Under the pieces are notes generated by a model. It had not been told where the DNA came from and did no database searches. It worked only from the letters and a program-made list of their open reading frames with translations. This document shows, in pieces, positions 33,477 through 43,715 of a DNA stretch of 64,000 nt. The translations under genes were made by a program, and so were the position numbers. The stretch spans positions 289,187,530 to 289,251,529 of the forward strand of contig OY992536.1 of the NCBI GenBank assembly GCA_963921195.1. Direction: 5' to 3'. The first letter of the stretch is position 1. Each line of letters starts with the position of its first letter. Source of the stretch: Pegoplata infirma. Lineage: Eukaryota > Arthropoda > Insecta > Diptera > Anthomyiidae.

Positions 33477-33905
33477 ATTCTAGCTCGAGGTCGTTATTTC
33501 TTTTACTAATTAAAACTATCATATTCTCATAGAATAATTTTCAAGAAAATTATTTTTCTGTTTTAAATTTATTTATGTTGATTTTTTGTTACTTGTAGTA
33601 TAGGGTTTTTATATTTTCTAAATAATCTTGAGAATGGAATCTGACAAGTTGCGAAACACGTGTCAATTAAGCCTTGCAAAAATGAGCAACATAATAAATT
33701 TAAAGCAGAAAAATAATTTTCTTGAAAATTATTTTATGAGAGTATCATAGTTTTAATTAATAAAGGAAATAATGACCTTTAGCTAGAATAAATCTACTCA
33801 AAATATAACATTTTAATGGTCGAATAAAACATTTTTTTGTTTTAATAAATATTAAACAAAATTTAAAAAATTAAAATCTTATAAAAAGCAAAATTCAAAC
33901 TTTAG
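33477..33905 (+). repeat. Family H palindromic copy
   Basis: H head text (TCTAGCTCGAGGTCGTTATT) runs inward from 33477. Its reverse complement (ATAATGACCTTTAGCTAGAA) closes the copy near 33790, so two H heads face each other around GGAATCTGACAAGTTGCGAA. An H tail follows. Confidence 0.65.
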
Positions 33906-33959
33906 CCAAATTTGCAAAAAAAATTTTTTTAGCAAAATTAGAATTAGTCACATTTTATT

Positions 33960-34229
33960 ATTTTTTTTTCTTGGCGAATGGAAATGCGTGCCTGAGGTTT
34001 TTGAAACTCAGGCACGCAATAAATTTTTTCACTCACAATCACATCAATAATGAGTTTTATTAGCACTCACACGTGAAAACTCATAAATCACTCCCGTATC
34101 TGCCAATCTCTTATTCAAATTACTGCAAATCACTCACAACATTAAATTCTGTTTAAAATTCTGAAAAATTTAATTTAAAAACTTTTCATATTCGTTACAC
34201 TGTTCAACCTTAGAATAGAATATACATAT
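33960..34229. repeat. Duplicated segment with hairpin and GTGAG motifs, copy 1
   Basis: The hairpin GCGTGCCTGAG (33986-33996) pairs with CTCAGGCACGC (34007-34017). It is followed by CACTCACAATCACATCAATA, ACTCACACGTGAAAACTCAT and TTCGTTACACTGTTCAACCT. The same order recurs at 36655-36930. The GTGAG-type motifs recall 1498-2225. Confidence 0.7.
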
Positions 34230-35674
34230 GGGGCATTCCATGTGAAATCGGACACTTTGAAAAACTTTTTTTTTAGATTTTCCCAATTTGTTTACAGCTT
34301 TTAGTTCCCTTCGAAAACTCCTTCGTTGTAAATTTTCAGATTTTTTTGATGACCCGTTCAAAAGATATCGATTTTTTAAAAATTGGTAGTTTGTTCCTTT
34401 ACTCAAACTTCTTTTAATCATAACTTCTTCAATAATAGTCCAAATTCCAATTTTTTTTTTCCAAATTTTTGTTTTTTTACGTACTTAAAAAAAAAATCCC
34501 AAAAAATTCCTAAAAGCACTCTATTATGCGTTTTTTAAAAGTTTTAAAATTTCAATCTCATTTTTTAAAATGTTTGTACTCTTCGATTTTTTTTAAATTT
34601 TTTTGTGTAAAACTTCTATCAATTCTACAAATTTTTTGCCCAGGATATCGTGGGATAACGATTATTACTATTTTTTAAAATTTTTTGAAAAAATTTTATT
34701 ATAATTTTCCAATCATAAAATCATTTCTAACGATTATTACTATTTTTTAAAATTTTTTGAAAAAATTTTATTGTAATTTTCCAATCTTAAAATCATTTCT
34801 ACTGCTCCAATGGTGCGTCATAGAGGGGTCCTTTATAAGACCGACCCCCATTAATTTTTACGTCTTAACATTTCTTTGGAACAAACTATTACCCTATCTC
34901 CAATTTCTAAGGGGGCTCCCACACAAAACGACATTTTTTAAAATTTGTTCCAACCGCTCTAACTGCCCTAATAGTGCCCTTAGAGCAATAAAATGTATGA
35001 CCGACCCACAATATTTTTTAGTACAAACATTTTCTCTGAACACACCTACCCTCTATCTTTAACTATTAGGGAGGTCCCCATAAAATTTGTTTTATTTTTT
35101 GTAAATTTGTTTTATTCAATCAGCTTCTACCGATACATTTGTGAGCTTCTACCGATCTATTTGTGATTTGTGAGTTCAACCCCCATTTCTTTTTACCCTC
35201 AATTTTTGTAAAACATACATATACTATCGCCACTCCCCAAGCAGGCTTCCATATAAATTACAGTTGGAGCAAATTTTATAAAACATCTAATCTTGAAAAA
35301 ATAAAAATTAAAAAACAAAACAAAATTGGCCGGATTTTTTATAAATTGACTTTAAAAAAAAATGCCAAATTTCAGAACATGTTCTGAAAATTTTCCAAAA
35401 AAAAAAAAGTTTTAATCGATAGCCCATATAAAACTATACAAGAATGTAAATTTTTGAGATTGTGGTGCAATCCGTTTTAATTTGATAAATATTTAAACAA
35501 CAAATTTGATAATTTTTCCAATATTTGACCACGCCTCCTAAGCCCAGTTTATAAAAAATTGAAAATCCAAAAACGCAATTTTTTTAACTTCATATAGTGC
35601 TATCCATACAACCTATTCAGAAATTTACGGTACACATGTTTTTTTTTCACTGGACATTTGGTGCGGAATGCCTC
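34230..35674 (+). mobile_element. Family D element, long form (~1445 bp)
   Basis: The left end is GGGGCATTCCATGTGAAATC, and the inverted right end is GAGGCATTCCGCACCAAATG. The body holds GACCCGTTCAAAAGATATCG and a direct duplication of AACGATTATTACTATTTTTT at 34660 and 34730. The inverse of the ~165-bp tandem units follows at 34800-35130, and a right section has GACCACGCCTCCTAAGCC near 35530. This is the most complete D copy. It has no transposase frame; the 101-codon open frame at 34757-35062 crosses the tandem units. Confidence 0.7.
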
Positions 35675-35689
35675 ATAAATTAAAATGTT

Positions 35690-36020
35690 CAACCTCGAGG
35701 TCATTATTTCCTTAACTAATTAAAACGGTGATATTCTCATAGAATAATTTTGAAGAAAATTATTTTTCTGTTTTAAATTTATTTATGTTTGTCATTTGGT
35801 TCTTGTAGTATTGGGTTTTTATATTTGCTAAATAATCTTGAGAATGGAATCTGACAAGTTCCGAAATACGTGTCAATTAAGTCTTGCAAAAATTATTAAC
35901 ATAAATAAATTTAAAACAGAAAAATACTTTTATTGAAGATTATTCTATTAAGATATCATAGTTTTTATTAGTAAAGGAAATAATGACTTCGAGGTAGAAT
36001 AAAAATACTCAAAATATAAT
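35690..36020 (+). repeat. Family H palindromic copy
   Basis: CTCGAGGTCATTATTTCCTT at the start and its inverse ATAATGACTTCGAGG near 35980 face each other, as in the copy at 33477. Confidence 0.65.
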
Positions 36021-36027
36021 ATTTTAT

Positions 36028-36540
36028 TTTGTGAGGATGTTTATTCTGGCTCGAGGTCATTATTTTCTTTACTAATTAAAACCATGATATTCTCATAGTA
36101 TAATTTTCAAGAAAATTATTTTTTTGTTTTAAATTTATTTATGTTGGTCATTTTTGCAAGACTTAATCGACACGTGTTTCGGAATTTGTCAAGATTCCAT
36201 TGTCAAGATTATTTAGCAAAAATAGAAACGATATACTACAAAGTAGCAAACGAGTCTAATGACAAATCGTTTTTGCACAAACTAAAACATTAATACATAT
36301 TCGACTCTATCCACAATGTGAATTAGAAAGACGAAGAAATTGTACTATGCTAGTAAGTAACAATTGTCAATAACCAACAAAAACCTAATAATGGTATAAT
36401 TTCATTCACAGCAACAAAAAACATATTGTTGTAGTCCAATGGACTATCGTATGTAAAATGTTTTAAATATTTTTGTTGGTTATTGACAATTGTTACTTAC
36501 AATCAGAATTTATAATATTTTAAAATTTTTTTGTTTTAAT
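36028..36540 (+). repeat. Family H copy, close relative of 746-1150
   Basis: The run from GAGGATGTTTATTCTGGCTC to ACCAACAAAAA is nearly identical to the copy at the start of the window, suggesting fairly recent spread or exchange. Confidence 0.75.
36353..36500. repeat. Perfect 31-bp inverted repeat in H
   Basis: Arms at 36353-36383 and 36470-36500 (beginning GTAAGTAACAATTGTCAATA) are exact reverse complements. The palindrome TAGTCCAATGGACTA sits in the loop. Confidence 0.8.
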
Positions 36541-36654
36541 AAAAATTAACCAAAATTTAAAAAATTAAAATCTTATAAAAAGCTAAATGTAAACATAAGC
36601 CAAATTTGCAAAAAAAAAAAAATTACCAAAATTAGAATTAGTCACATTTTAATT

Positions 36655-36930
36655 TTTTTTTTCCTTTTTCTTGGAGAATAGAAATGCATACCTGAGGTTT
36701 TTGAAACTCAGGCACGCAATAAATGTTTTCACTCACAAACACATCAATAAAAATGAGTTTTATTAGCACTCACGCGTGAAAACTCATGAATCATTCCCGT
36801 ATCTGTCCATCTCTTATTCCAATTACTCACAACATAAAATTATGTTTTAAATTTTGAAAAAAAAAAATTATTTAGAATTTGTTTTTCATTCGTTACACTG
36901 TTCAACCTTAGAATAGAATATACATATGTT
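36655..36930. repeat. Duplicated segment with GTGAG motifs, copy 2
   Basis: It matches 33960-34229 block by block up to GAATAGAATATACATATG, where copy 1 is interrupted by D. Here the sequence continues as TTAAATTGC, so this copy shows D-free DNA at that point. The hairpin's left arm has two changes. Confidence 0.7.
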
Positions 36931-37073
36931 AAATTGCTATTACAAAGAAACATACAAACAAAAAAATATAAACTTAAAAGTAACATTGAAATAAATTCGT
37001 GTATGTAAATTTCTATATTTCAACTGTCTACATCTAAAAAAAATATTTTGTTATGTTCACATACATAAAACTA

Positions 37074-37996
37074 CCCTGCAAGCAATTCGATACGAAGAAG
37101 ATACGCTAGCGTATCGCCTGGAAGATAAATTGTATTGCGGGGGATATCTTCTTCGTATTGCGGAAGAAACACCTTTTGGTAGAAATCGTGTCCCGAAAGC
37201 GATACGTCCAGGAGATACGAAAGCAATTCCTCTGGAAGATAAATGGGCAATATTGCCAGATAATCGTTTGGAAGATAAATTTATGATTTTACTCAAATTT
37301 TACCAAGAAAATATTGCCAGATAATCCCCTAAATGATATCCGCAATGTTGTTCTTGGAAGATAAAAAGAAGATGTCGCCGTTTTTGTTTCAAAATTATGG
37401 TTTTTAGTGTTAGATATAATTTAAAAGATACCACACTACAAAAAATTGTCTTGAATGATGATTTCTTGATTGGTTCCATGATCTTGATAAATTTTGTGCG
37501 TCAAAAATTGGTCACAAATTTGCTGGACCTAATGGAGAAACGAAATTAAGTTAATCAATAGTGCAGATTTATATCTATTTGTTGCAAATGCATTACTTAC
37601 CTCTCAAAACCACTTTTAAGGAATTTTTCTTTGATTTATTTCACATTTATTGCGAAAAAACGAAGAAAACCCATATTATAATATGGAAATTTATTTTTGA
37701 CAACAAATAAAATATTTTGATTTCGTTTTTTTTTCATCCGTATGATAAAAGGAAGATATCGTATATGAATCGCGCAGGTGAAAAATCGCCTGGAAGATAC
37801 ATTTTCGATAATTTGGCGATTTTATCTACTTTATAATTGACAAAAAAAAAAATTTTTTTAAATATTGCTAAAATATCCTCAAAATGATAAATGGAAGATT
37901 TTAAAAATATACTACTTTGATGATTTCTAAATACGATAAAAAGAAGATATCTCCGCAATTTCTCTTAGGCGATATTTCTTCCAAATGTTTGCAGGG
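37074..37996. mobile_element. Element P, CCCTGCAA ends, TA-flanked, 923 bp
   Basis: The left end CCCTGCAAGCAATTCG and the inverted right end CCCTGCAAACATTTGG are flanked by TA (37072-37073, 37997-37998). At least six TGGAAGATAAA-type motifs and two ATTGCCAGATAAT motifs lie inside, densest near the left end. Short overlapping frames occur on both strands (37057-37324) with no recognisable product. The TA target suggests a Tc1/mariner-like mechanism, but the superfamily is not proven. Confidence 0.65.
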
Positions 37997-37998
37997 TA

Positions 37999-38504
37999 TA
38001 GACAGTCCTTAAAGCTTTCAAAATTAATACATGAAAACAAAAATTTATGTAAATTTAGCAAAAAAAAAAAATCATAAACAAGATGTGTTTATGGAGGACT
38101 ATCGTTTTTTATGTAAATGTTGTTTGTAATTTGTTGTCTCTATGTTTATTTTTTACATTTTTATTAAAATCAAAAAGTTTTTTTTTATTCGCAAAAACTT
38201 AAAATTAACATACATAGAGGTAAATAATCTTGAACATTTTTGTTATACTTACATTAATGTATTATTTGCAATCTAAAAAGAAAGAAAATTAAATTAGTTT
38301 TCTTTTTATATATTTTACTTAAGGTTTGTATATTATTTTAAATTAAGACAATTGTCAGGTAGGCGGCTAGGTAAATATCACCCAAGTCTAAATGAAACTA
38401 GGAAAAATATAAATTTGGTTTAACCGAATTCATGAATACCCTCCACAATGATCAAAATATTTTGCACTCTAATGGATTTCTTGGTGATTTTATAGAAAAT
38501 ATAT
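37999..38504. other. AT-rich DNA, no feature recognised
   Basis: A GAATTCATGAATACCCTCCA stretch at 38429-38448 is a short, decayed mini-me 5' region. Nothing else is supported. Confidence 0.35.
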
Positions 38505-39089
38505 TTTGAGTAGGTTTATTCTAGCTCGAGGTCCATATTTTCCTTTACAAATTAAAACTATGATACTTTCATAGAATAATTTTCAAGAAAATTATTTTTC
38601 TGTTTTAAATATAATTTTGTTGGTAATTTTTGATAAGTCGACACGTGTTTTGGAGTCTGTCAGATTCCATTGTCAAGACTCTTTAACAAATATTTAAACA
38701 CTATACTACAAGTGGCAAAGGGAATGTAAATGGCAAATCGTTAATGTTTAAAACATTCACAAATATTAATAGATATTAAACTCTACATTCATTGAGAATA
38801 AGAGGAAGCAAATTGTAAATCTGTTTTTAATAGTTTTTTTGTTGGTAATTTGACGATCGTGATCTTACTAAGAGATTGTACAAGATTCTTCTTTTACTTT
38901 TCAATGAATGAAGAGTTAAATATGTATTATTATTTTTGTTTGAACATTAGAGATTTGTTATTTAAATTCCCTTTGCTACTTGTAGTATAGGGTTTTTTTT
39001 ATCAAATTCTGATTAATTTTTATTTAAAAATTAAAATTCTTTTATTCGACCTTTAAAATATTATATTATGAGAATGTTTATTCTAGCTC
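38505..39089 (+). repeat. Family H copy, left part of a compound locus
   Basis: The H head (ATTCTAGCTCGAGGTCC) starts near 38515. The copy is diverged and is followed by an H tail and the start of another head at 39080-39095, where a minisatellite begins. Confidence 0.6.
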
Positions 39090-39450
39090 GAGGTCGAAGA
39101 TTCCAATTGTAATTCGAAAAATATAAACTGTATTTCCATTGATATTTTTCGAATTACAATTGGAATCTTCGAATTACAATTGATCTTTTACGAATTACAA
39201 TTGATCTTATTCGAATTACAATTGATCTTTTTCGAATTACAATTGATCTTTTTCGAATTACAATTGATCTTTTTCGAATTACAATTGGAATCTTCGAATT
39301 ACAAATGGAATCTTCGAATTACAATTGGAGTTTTCGAATTACAAATGGAATCTTCGAATTACAAATGGAATCTTCGAATTACAAATGGAATCTTCGAATT
39401 ACAAATAGAATCTTCGAATTACAATTGATCTTTTTCGAATTACATCTGTA
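39090..39450. repeat. ~20-21-bp minisatellite (CAATTG / TTCGAA units)
   Basis: About seventeen units alternate CAATTGATCTTTTTCGAATT and AAATGGAATCTTCGAATTAC variants. Each unit holds the palindromes CAATTG and TTCGAA. The 82-codon repetitive open frame (ELQ repeats) at 39180-39428 is a product of the tandem period. Confidence 0.85.
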
Positions 39451-39451
39451 A

Positions 39452-39584
39452 ATGGTGTAGTAAGGCAAAGATTGTCAATAACCAACAAAAATATTTAAAA
39501 CATTTTACATATGATAGTCCAGTGAGTGAAATAATACCATATTAGGGTTATAATACCATATTAGGGTTATTCATCACTATGGCG
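39452..39584 (+). repeat. Family H, segment left of Transib-like T
   Basis: CAAAGATTGTCAATAACCAA and TTAGGGTTATTCATCACTA precede TGGCG. The H sequence resumes after T at 41145 with TGGCGTGCCAACC, matching the uninterrupted order at 1180-1210. Confidence 0.75.
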
Positions 39585-41144
39585 CACATTGGTTGATGTT
39601 CATAGAACGAGCGGCTAAAAATTGAAGAAGTTGTCGAAGGACAATGAAACTTGGCACATAGGCATTTTTTGTTTGAATCAAAAAAAAAAAATGCAAAAAT
39701 CAAAATGATCCGCCCACTTTTACGCCCACCTCCCATACAAAGTGAAAATTAAATTTTGACCTACTGCATTGTTTTTTGACACATATCATTTTTAAACACT
39801 CAGAATTATTTGTGTGAAATTTGAAAAATATCCGCCCACTTCCCATACAACTTGTATTAAAAAAGTGGCATAACTCACTTGATTTTTAATTTATCAACTA
39901 AATTTTCACAAAAAATAAATATTATAATTGTAGAATGGGCTCCTGAAAATATATACCTCATCCGCCCACTTTTACGCCCACCTCCCATAGAAAAAAAAAA
40001 CAAATAGAAACAAGTAAGGGTGTTAAATTCGGCTGTGCCGAATCTTTCATAACCTCGAATACGTTTAAAATAAAAAATAAATCGCAGGGGCGACCTTTTT
40101 TGTCGTTATTTTTAATTAATTTCTATAACCACGCCCCCAAAAGGGGGCGGACTGAAAAAAATCGAATTTTCGAACCCCCTTGATCCAAGCGCAGGTCTAT
40201 GAACATAATATGGCATACAAATGTTACATTTGTTGAGCAAAAATTAAAAAAAACTCGTAAAAATATCGTATTTTTCAGGGGTGGTTTTAGTTCTTCAAGG
40301 GGGAACTTTTTTCCCCTGTTCCGATTTTGCCCATCTTCGAAATTAACCTTAACAGTAACATAAGAGATATTCTTGCCCAATTTCAGGGGTCTAGCTCTTT
40401 TTGTTTGGACTGCATCGTTATTTCTACAGACGGACGGACGGACATCGCTAGAATGTCTTAGATTCTATAATGGATCAATATTATATATACTTTTTGGGGT
40501 CCCGACCGTTATTTCGATGTGTTACACACGGAATGACAAAGTGAGTATACCCCCATACTGTGGTTGGAGTGTATAAAAATCAGAGTTTCTGAAACATGAA
40601 CGAAAATTCATATTTTGTTACTTTATTATTTTATAGTTTTTACTGTTTCTTTTGGAAATGAGCAGGTATGAGCAGCTGAATTTTTTTTTAACTTCTAGCT
40701 GAGACTTCAAGCTATAATTTGACATCTTTCGTTAAACAGCGCTCCACAGCGCTAAAAAGATGCAGTCCACTGAAGTTGATGAACATTGAAATTTTTATGT
40801 TGTTTATATTTTGTTCTACGAAATTTTTTATATGGCACTTTTTACAACTTTTTTTAATGCAAATCTCATCCATGGAAATTGTCATTTACGAAAATATACA
40901 ACAAAGTCAAATGATAAGTTTACTTTGATTGTAACAAAAGATTGAATATACAGTAAATTTGCATGACATTTTAAACAAGCGAACATATATGAACTTTGAG
41001 CGTGTCTGTCCAAACAAATAATAAATATATCAGCCTAATATTACGGAATCATAATATTCAGATATCTGACAACAAAATACCAAAAAATTATCCAAATCGG
41101 CGAATATGAAAAAAATTAATTTCGGCCACTCTTCAACCAATGTG
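39585..41144. mobile_element. Transib-like element T in H, TGGCG duplication
   Basis: The ends are CACATTGGTTGATG and, inverted, CACATTGGTTGAAG. TGGCG directly flanks both sides (39580-39584, 41145-41149), while the H copy at 1195 has a single TGGCG at this point, giving an empty site. CACATTG ends with a 5-bp GC-rich duplication fit Transib, the transposon group related to RAG1. Internal direct repeats of CCGCCCACTTTTACGCCCAC lie at 39710 and 39962. A type B element occupies 40011-40579, leaving about 990 bp of T. Confidence 0.75.
40011..40579 (+). mobile_element. Mini-me/DINE-like element, type B, complete, inside T
   Basis: The 5' end is CAAGTAAGGGTGTTAAATTC, and the 3' end is CCCCCATACTGTGGTTGGAG plus TGTATAAAAA. 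Between them lie CCACGCCCCCAAAAGGGGGC, TTCTTCAAGGGGGAACTTTT, a short GACGGACGGACGGAC core and CATCGCTAGAATGTCTTAGA. This is the best reference copy for type B here. The open frames on both strands follow the element. Confidence 0.85.
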
Positions 41145-41226
41145 TGGCGTGCCAACCATTATGTTTAAATTCTGATTAATTTTTATTAAAAAATAAAAAT
41201 TGTTTTATTCTTCCTTTAAAATATTA
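41145..41226 (+). repeat. Family H tail between T and S
   Basis: TGGCGTGCCAACCATTATG through CTTTAAAATATTA is the H tail. The element S begins right after TTA. Confidence 0.75.
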
Positions 41227-41838
41227 CACAGGTTGACAAAAGTTGAACTTTCTCAATTTGCCTGACCTTTGACAACTGATTTATATAGATTCCGAATCTG
41301 TTATCCGATTTTTTCCATCAGCTCGCGTTCGCGAGCAAATCGCTGTTAAAGAGCCGAAAAAGTGTGTTTTTTACCAACTTTGCTTGGCTATAATTTCCAA
41401 AAATAATTTTAGACCCTCAGTTTTAAACACGAACTTAACTATATTGGATGCGAGGATTCCAAAACTGGTATTAGCTTTTTTCTGACAGCTTCAGTTTTCG
41501 AGTTATTAAAAAGGGCATAAATATTCAGAAAAAATTAAAAAGGGCATAAATTTAAAAATTTTATTTTAGCGATATCTCGAAAACTAAAGATGACTCAACA
41601 AAAGTAAGAGCATTTTTGGAAACAGCATATCCAACATACATAAAATCGTCATTCACTTTTTGGATGTAAGACAAGTGTTGGTAAATATGGACTTACAAAA
41701 ATGCCAAAAATGCCCTAGGCTATATCTCAAAAACTAGAGCTGACCCAAAAAAAAAACGGTAGCCAAATTTGAAATCAGCGTACCCCAATTACCCAAAATT
41801 AGCTATCAGAACCCGGGCAAAAAAAGTGTTGCTCTGTG
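41227..41838. mobile_element. Element S in H tail, TTA duplication, 612 bp
   Basis: The ends CACAGGTTGACAAAAG and TGTTGCTCTGTG are short inverted repeats flanked by TTA (41224-41226, 41839-41841). Uninterrupted H tails read AAAATATTATATTTTGAGG with one TTA, giving an empty site. The interior includes TCAGCTCGCGTTCGCGAGC and two CTCGAAAACT/CTCAAAAACT blocks. The superfamily is open between PIF/Harbinger and CACTA-type, as for E and J. Confidence 0.75.
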
Positions 41839-41841
41839 TTA

Positions 41842-42114
41842 TATGTTGAGGATATTTATTCTAGCTCGAGGTCATTATTTTCTTTACTAATTAAAACCAT
41901 GATATTCTCATAGCATAATTTTCAAGAAAACATTTTTTTTTGTTTTAAATTTATTTATTTGCACAAACGATTTGTCAGTAGACTCGGTTAATACTTTGTA
42001 GTAAATCGTTTCTATTTTTGCAAAATAATCTTGACAATGGAATCTGACAAATTCCGAAACACATATCGATTAAGTCTTGCAAAAATGACCAACATAAATA
42101 AATTTAAAACAAAA
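41842..42114 (+). repeat. Family H, new head left of element A
   Basis: GTTGAGGATATTTATTCTAG begins the head. The copy is palindromic, and its inverse arm resumes at 43108 after element A. Confidence 0.75.
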
Positions 42115-43107
42115 CAAGTAGAAAAGTTAAATTCGACTTTGCCGAATCTATGAATACCCTCCACAATGCCTTTTTTAAAGGATAGTACATTTTAACGTGA
42201 AAAAAATTAACAATTTTGATTAGAAATATTTTATTTTGTAAAAAAAGTAAAAAACTCTTTTTTTGTCATTTAAAAGAAAAATTACTATTTTTTTTTTTGA
42301 GTGTAAAACTTTTTTTTGAGTGTAAAGTTTTTTACTTTAAAAATATTTCTGAGTGAATGCACGTACGTAAGTACACAAAATATTGACAATTTTTGTAAAA
42401 AAACTAAATTTTTTTGAGTGTAAAATTTTTTTTGAGTGCAAAATTTTTTTCGAGTGTGAAATTTTTTTCGAGTGTAATTTTTAAGTTACCAATGCTTTTA
42501 AAACTAAACAAGTTTAAAAAGCATTGCTTTAAAACTAAACAAGTTTGAAAAGCATTGCTTAATTACCAGCAATGCTTTTAAAACTTGTTAAAACACGTGG
42601 CATTTAAGATGAACAAAATCTGAAATTCGGGGTTTTGCTTATAACTTTTGAACCACTTTACCGATTGCGATGAAATTCGATACCAAACAGACGTGAGGAA
42701 CGGTAAAGATATATGCAACGTTTCAGCAGTCTCATTATTTTTCGAAAGTTATCGTGTTTTTTATCTCGTAAATTTGCAAAAACCCCTTGCCGAAATTTAC
42801 TCTTTTGCTTATAACTTTTGAACCACTGCACCGATTTGGCTGGATTGCAATACGAACCTGACCAGGTAAATGACCAACATATATGCCAAACTTCAGTAGC
42901 CTCTGTGAAGTCTTTCAAAAGTTAGCGTGGTTTCTACGGACGGACAGACAGACAGACGGTCGGACGGACATCGCTAGATCGACTCAAAATCGAACGAGGA
43001 TTATGAATATATATACTTTATGGGGTCCTAGACCAATATTTCGATGTGTTACAAACGAAATAACAAACTTATATATACCCTCTATCACTAGAGTGGAGGG
43101 TATAAAA
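42115..43107 (+). mobile_element. Mini-me/DINE-like element, type A, complete, inside H
   Basis: It runs from CAAGTAGAAAAGTTAAATTC to CTATCACTAGAGTGGAGGGT plus ATAAAA. Internal order: TTTTTTGAGTGTAAAA motifs, two CTTTTGAACCACT blocks, a GACAGACAGACGG core, ATCGCTAGATCGACTCAAAA and ACTTTATGGGGTCCTAGACC. This is the cleanest type A copy. H sequence continues across both junctions. The open frames at 42658-42918 and 42883-43134 are repeat-derived. Confidence 0.88.
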
Positions 43108-43210
43108 ATAATTTTCTTGAAAATTATGCTATGAGAATATCATGGTTTATTTTAGTAAAGAAAATAATGACCTCGAGCCAGAATAAACATCCTCAAAATA
43201 TAAAATTATA
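43108..43210 (-). repeat. Family H, inverse arm right of element A
   Basis: TTTTCTTGAAAATTATGCTA and AATGACCTCGAGCCAGAATA are the reversed H head, completing the palindromic H copy begun at 41842. Confidence 0.75.
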
Positions 43211-43389
43211 TTTTGATAAAATTTCACACATGCTTTCCTTTTAAATATATTTAAAACTTTTTGTATGAAAAACCATGAGTTTTGGACAAAGACACATAAT
43301 TTGACTGCATCAGTATTGCGCATTAATCAGCGCTGCAAAGAGTGCTTCAATCATAACACCTTTAACACATTTTGAATGAAAAAAAATTT
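43211..43389. other. AT-rich DNA, no feature recognised
   Basis: Nothing is supported in this short stretch. Confidence 0.3.
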
Positions 43390-43715
43390 AAGTAAATCAT
43401 TTCCACTTTAGTTTCTGAAAATACAAATTACAAAAAATTTCCAATCATATTTTAGAATCTATAATTATATTTAAAAATATCCAATTATATTTCAAAAATT
43501 TCCAATGGTTAAGGACTTTGAACTGTTTCGACATAAAAATGTTTAATTTTCTAACAATACTACAAAATAAATTAAAAAACACGTTTTCAACCATTTTTAT
43601 TTGTATTTCAGAAATAGTCAACTGATTTTCAGAATTAGTCAATTGTATTTAAGATTTTCCAATTGTATTCAGAAACAGTCAATTGTATTTCAGAAATAGT
43701 TAAATGTGCTTCATC
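43390..43715. repeat. Degenerate ~21-bp minisatellite (AGTCAATTGTATTTCAGAAA)
   Basis: The cleanest units lie at 43600-43710. Earlier units near 43440-43505 have CCAATTATATTT variants. The period and the CAATTG motif resemble 39090-39450 without being the same unit. Confidence 0.6.

Noticed and set aside
39180..39428. 82-codon repetitive frame (ELQ repeats)
   Set aside because: It is the translation of the 20-21-bp minisatellite; the period is nearly a multiple of three, so the frame stays open.
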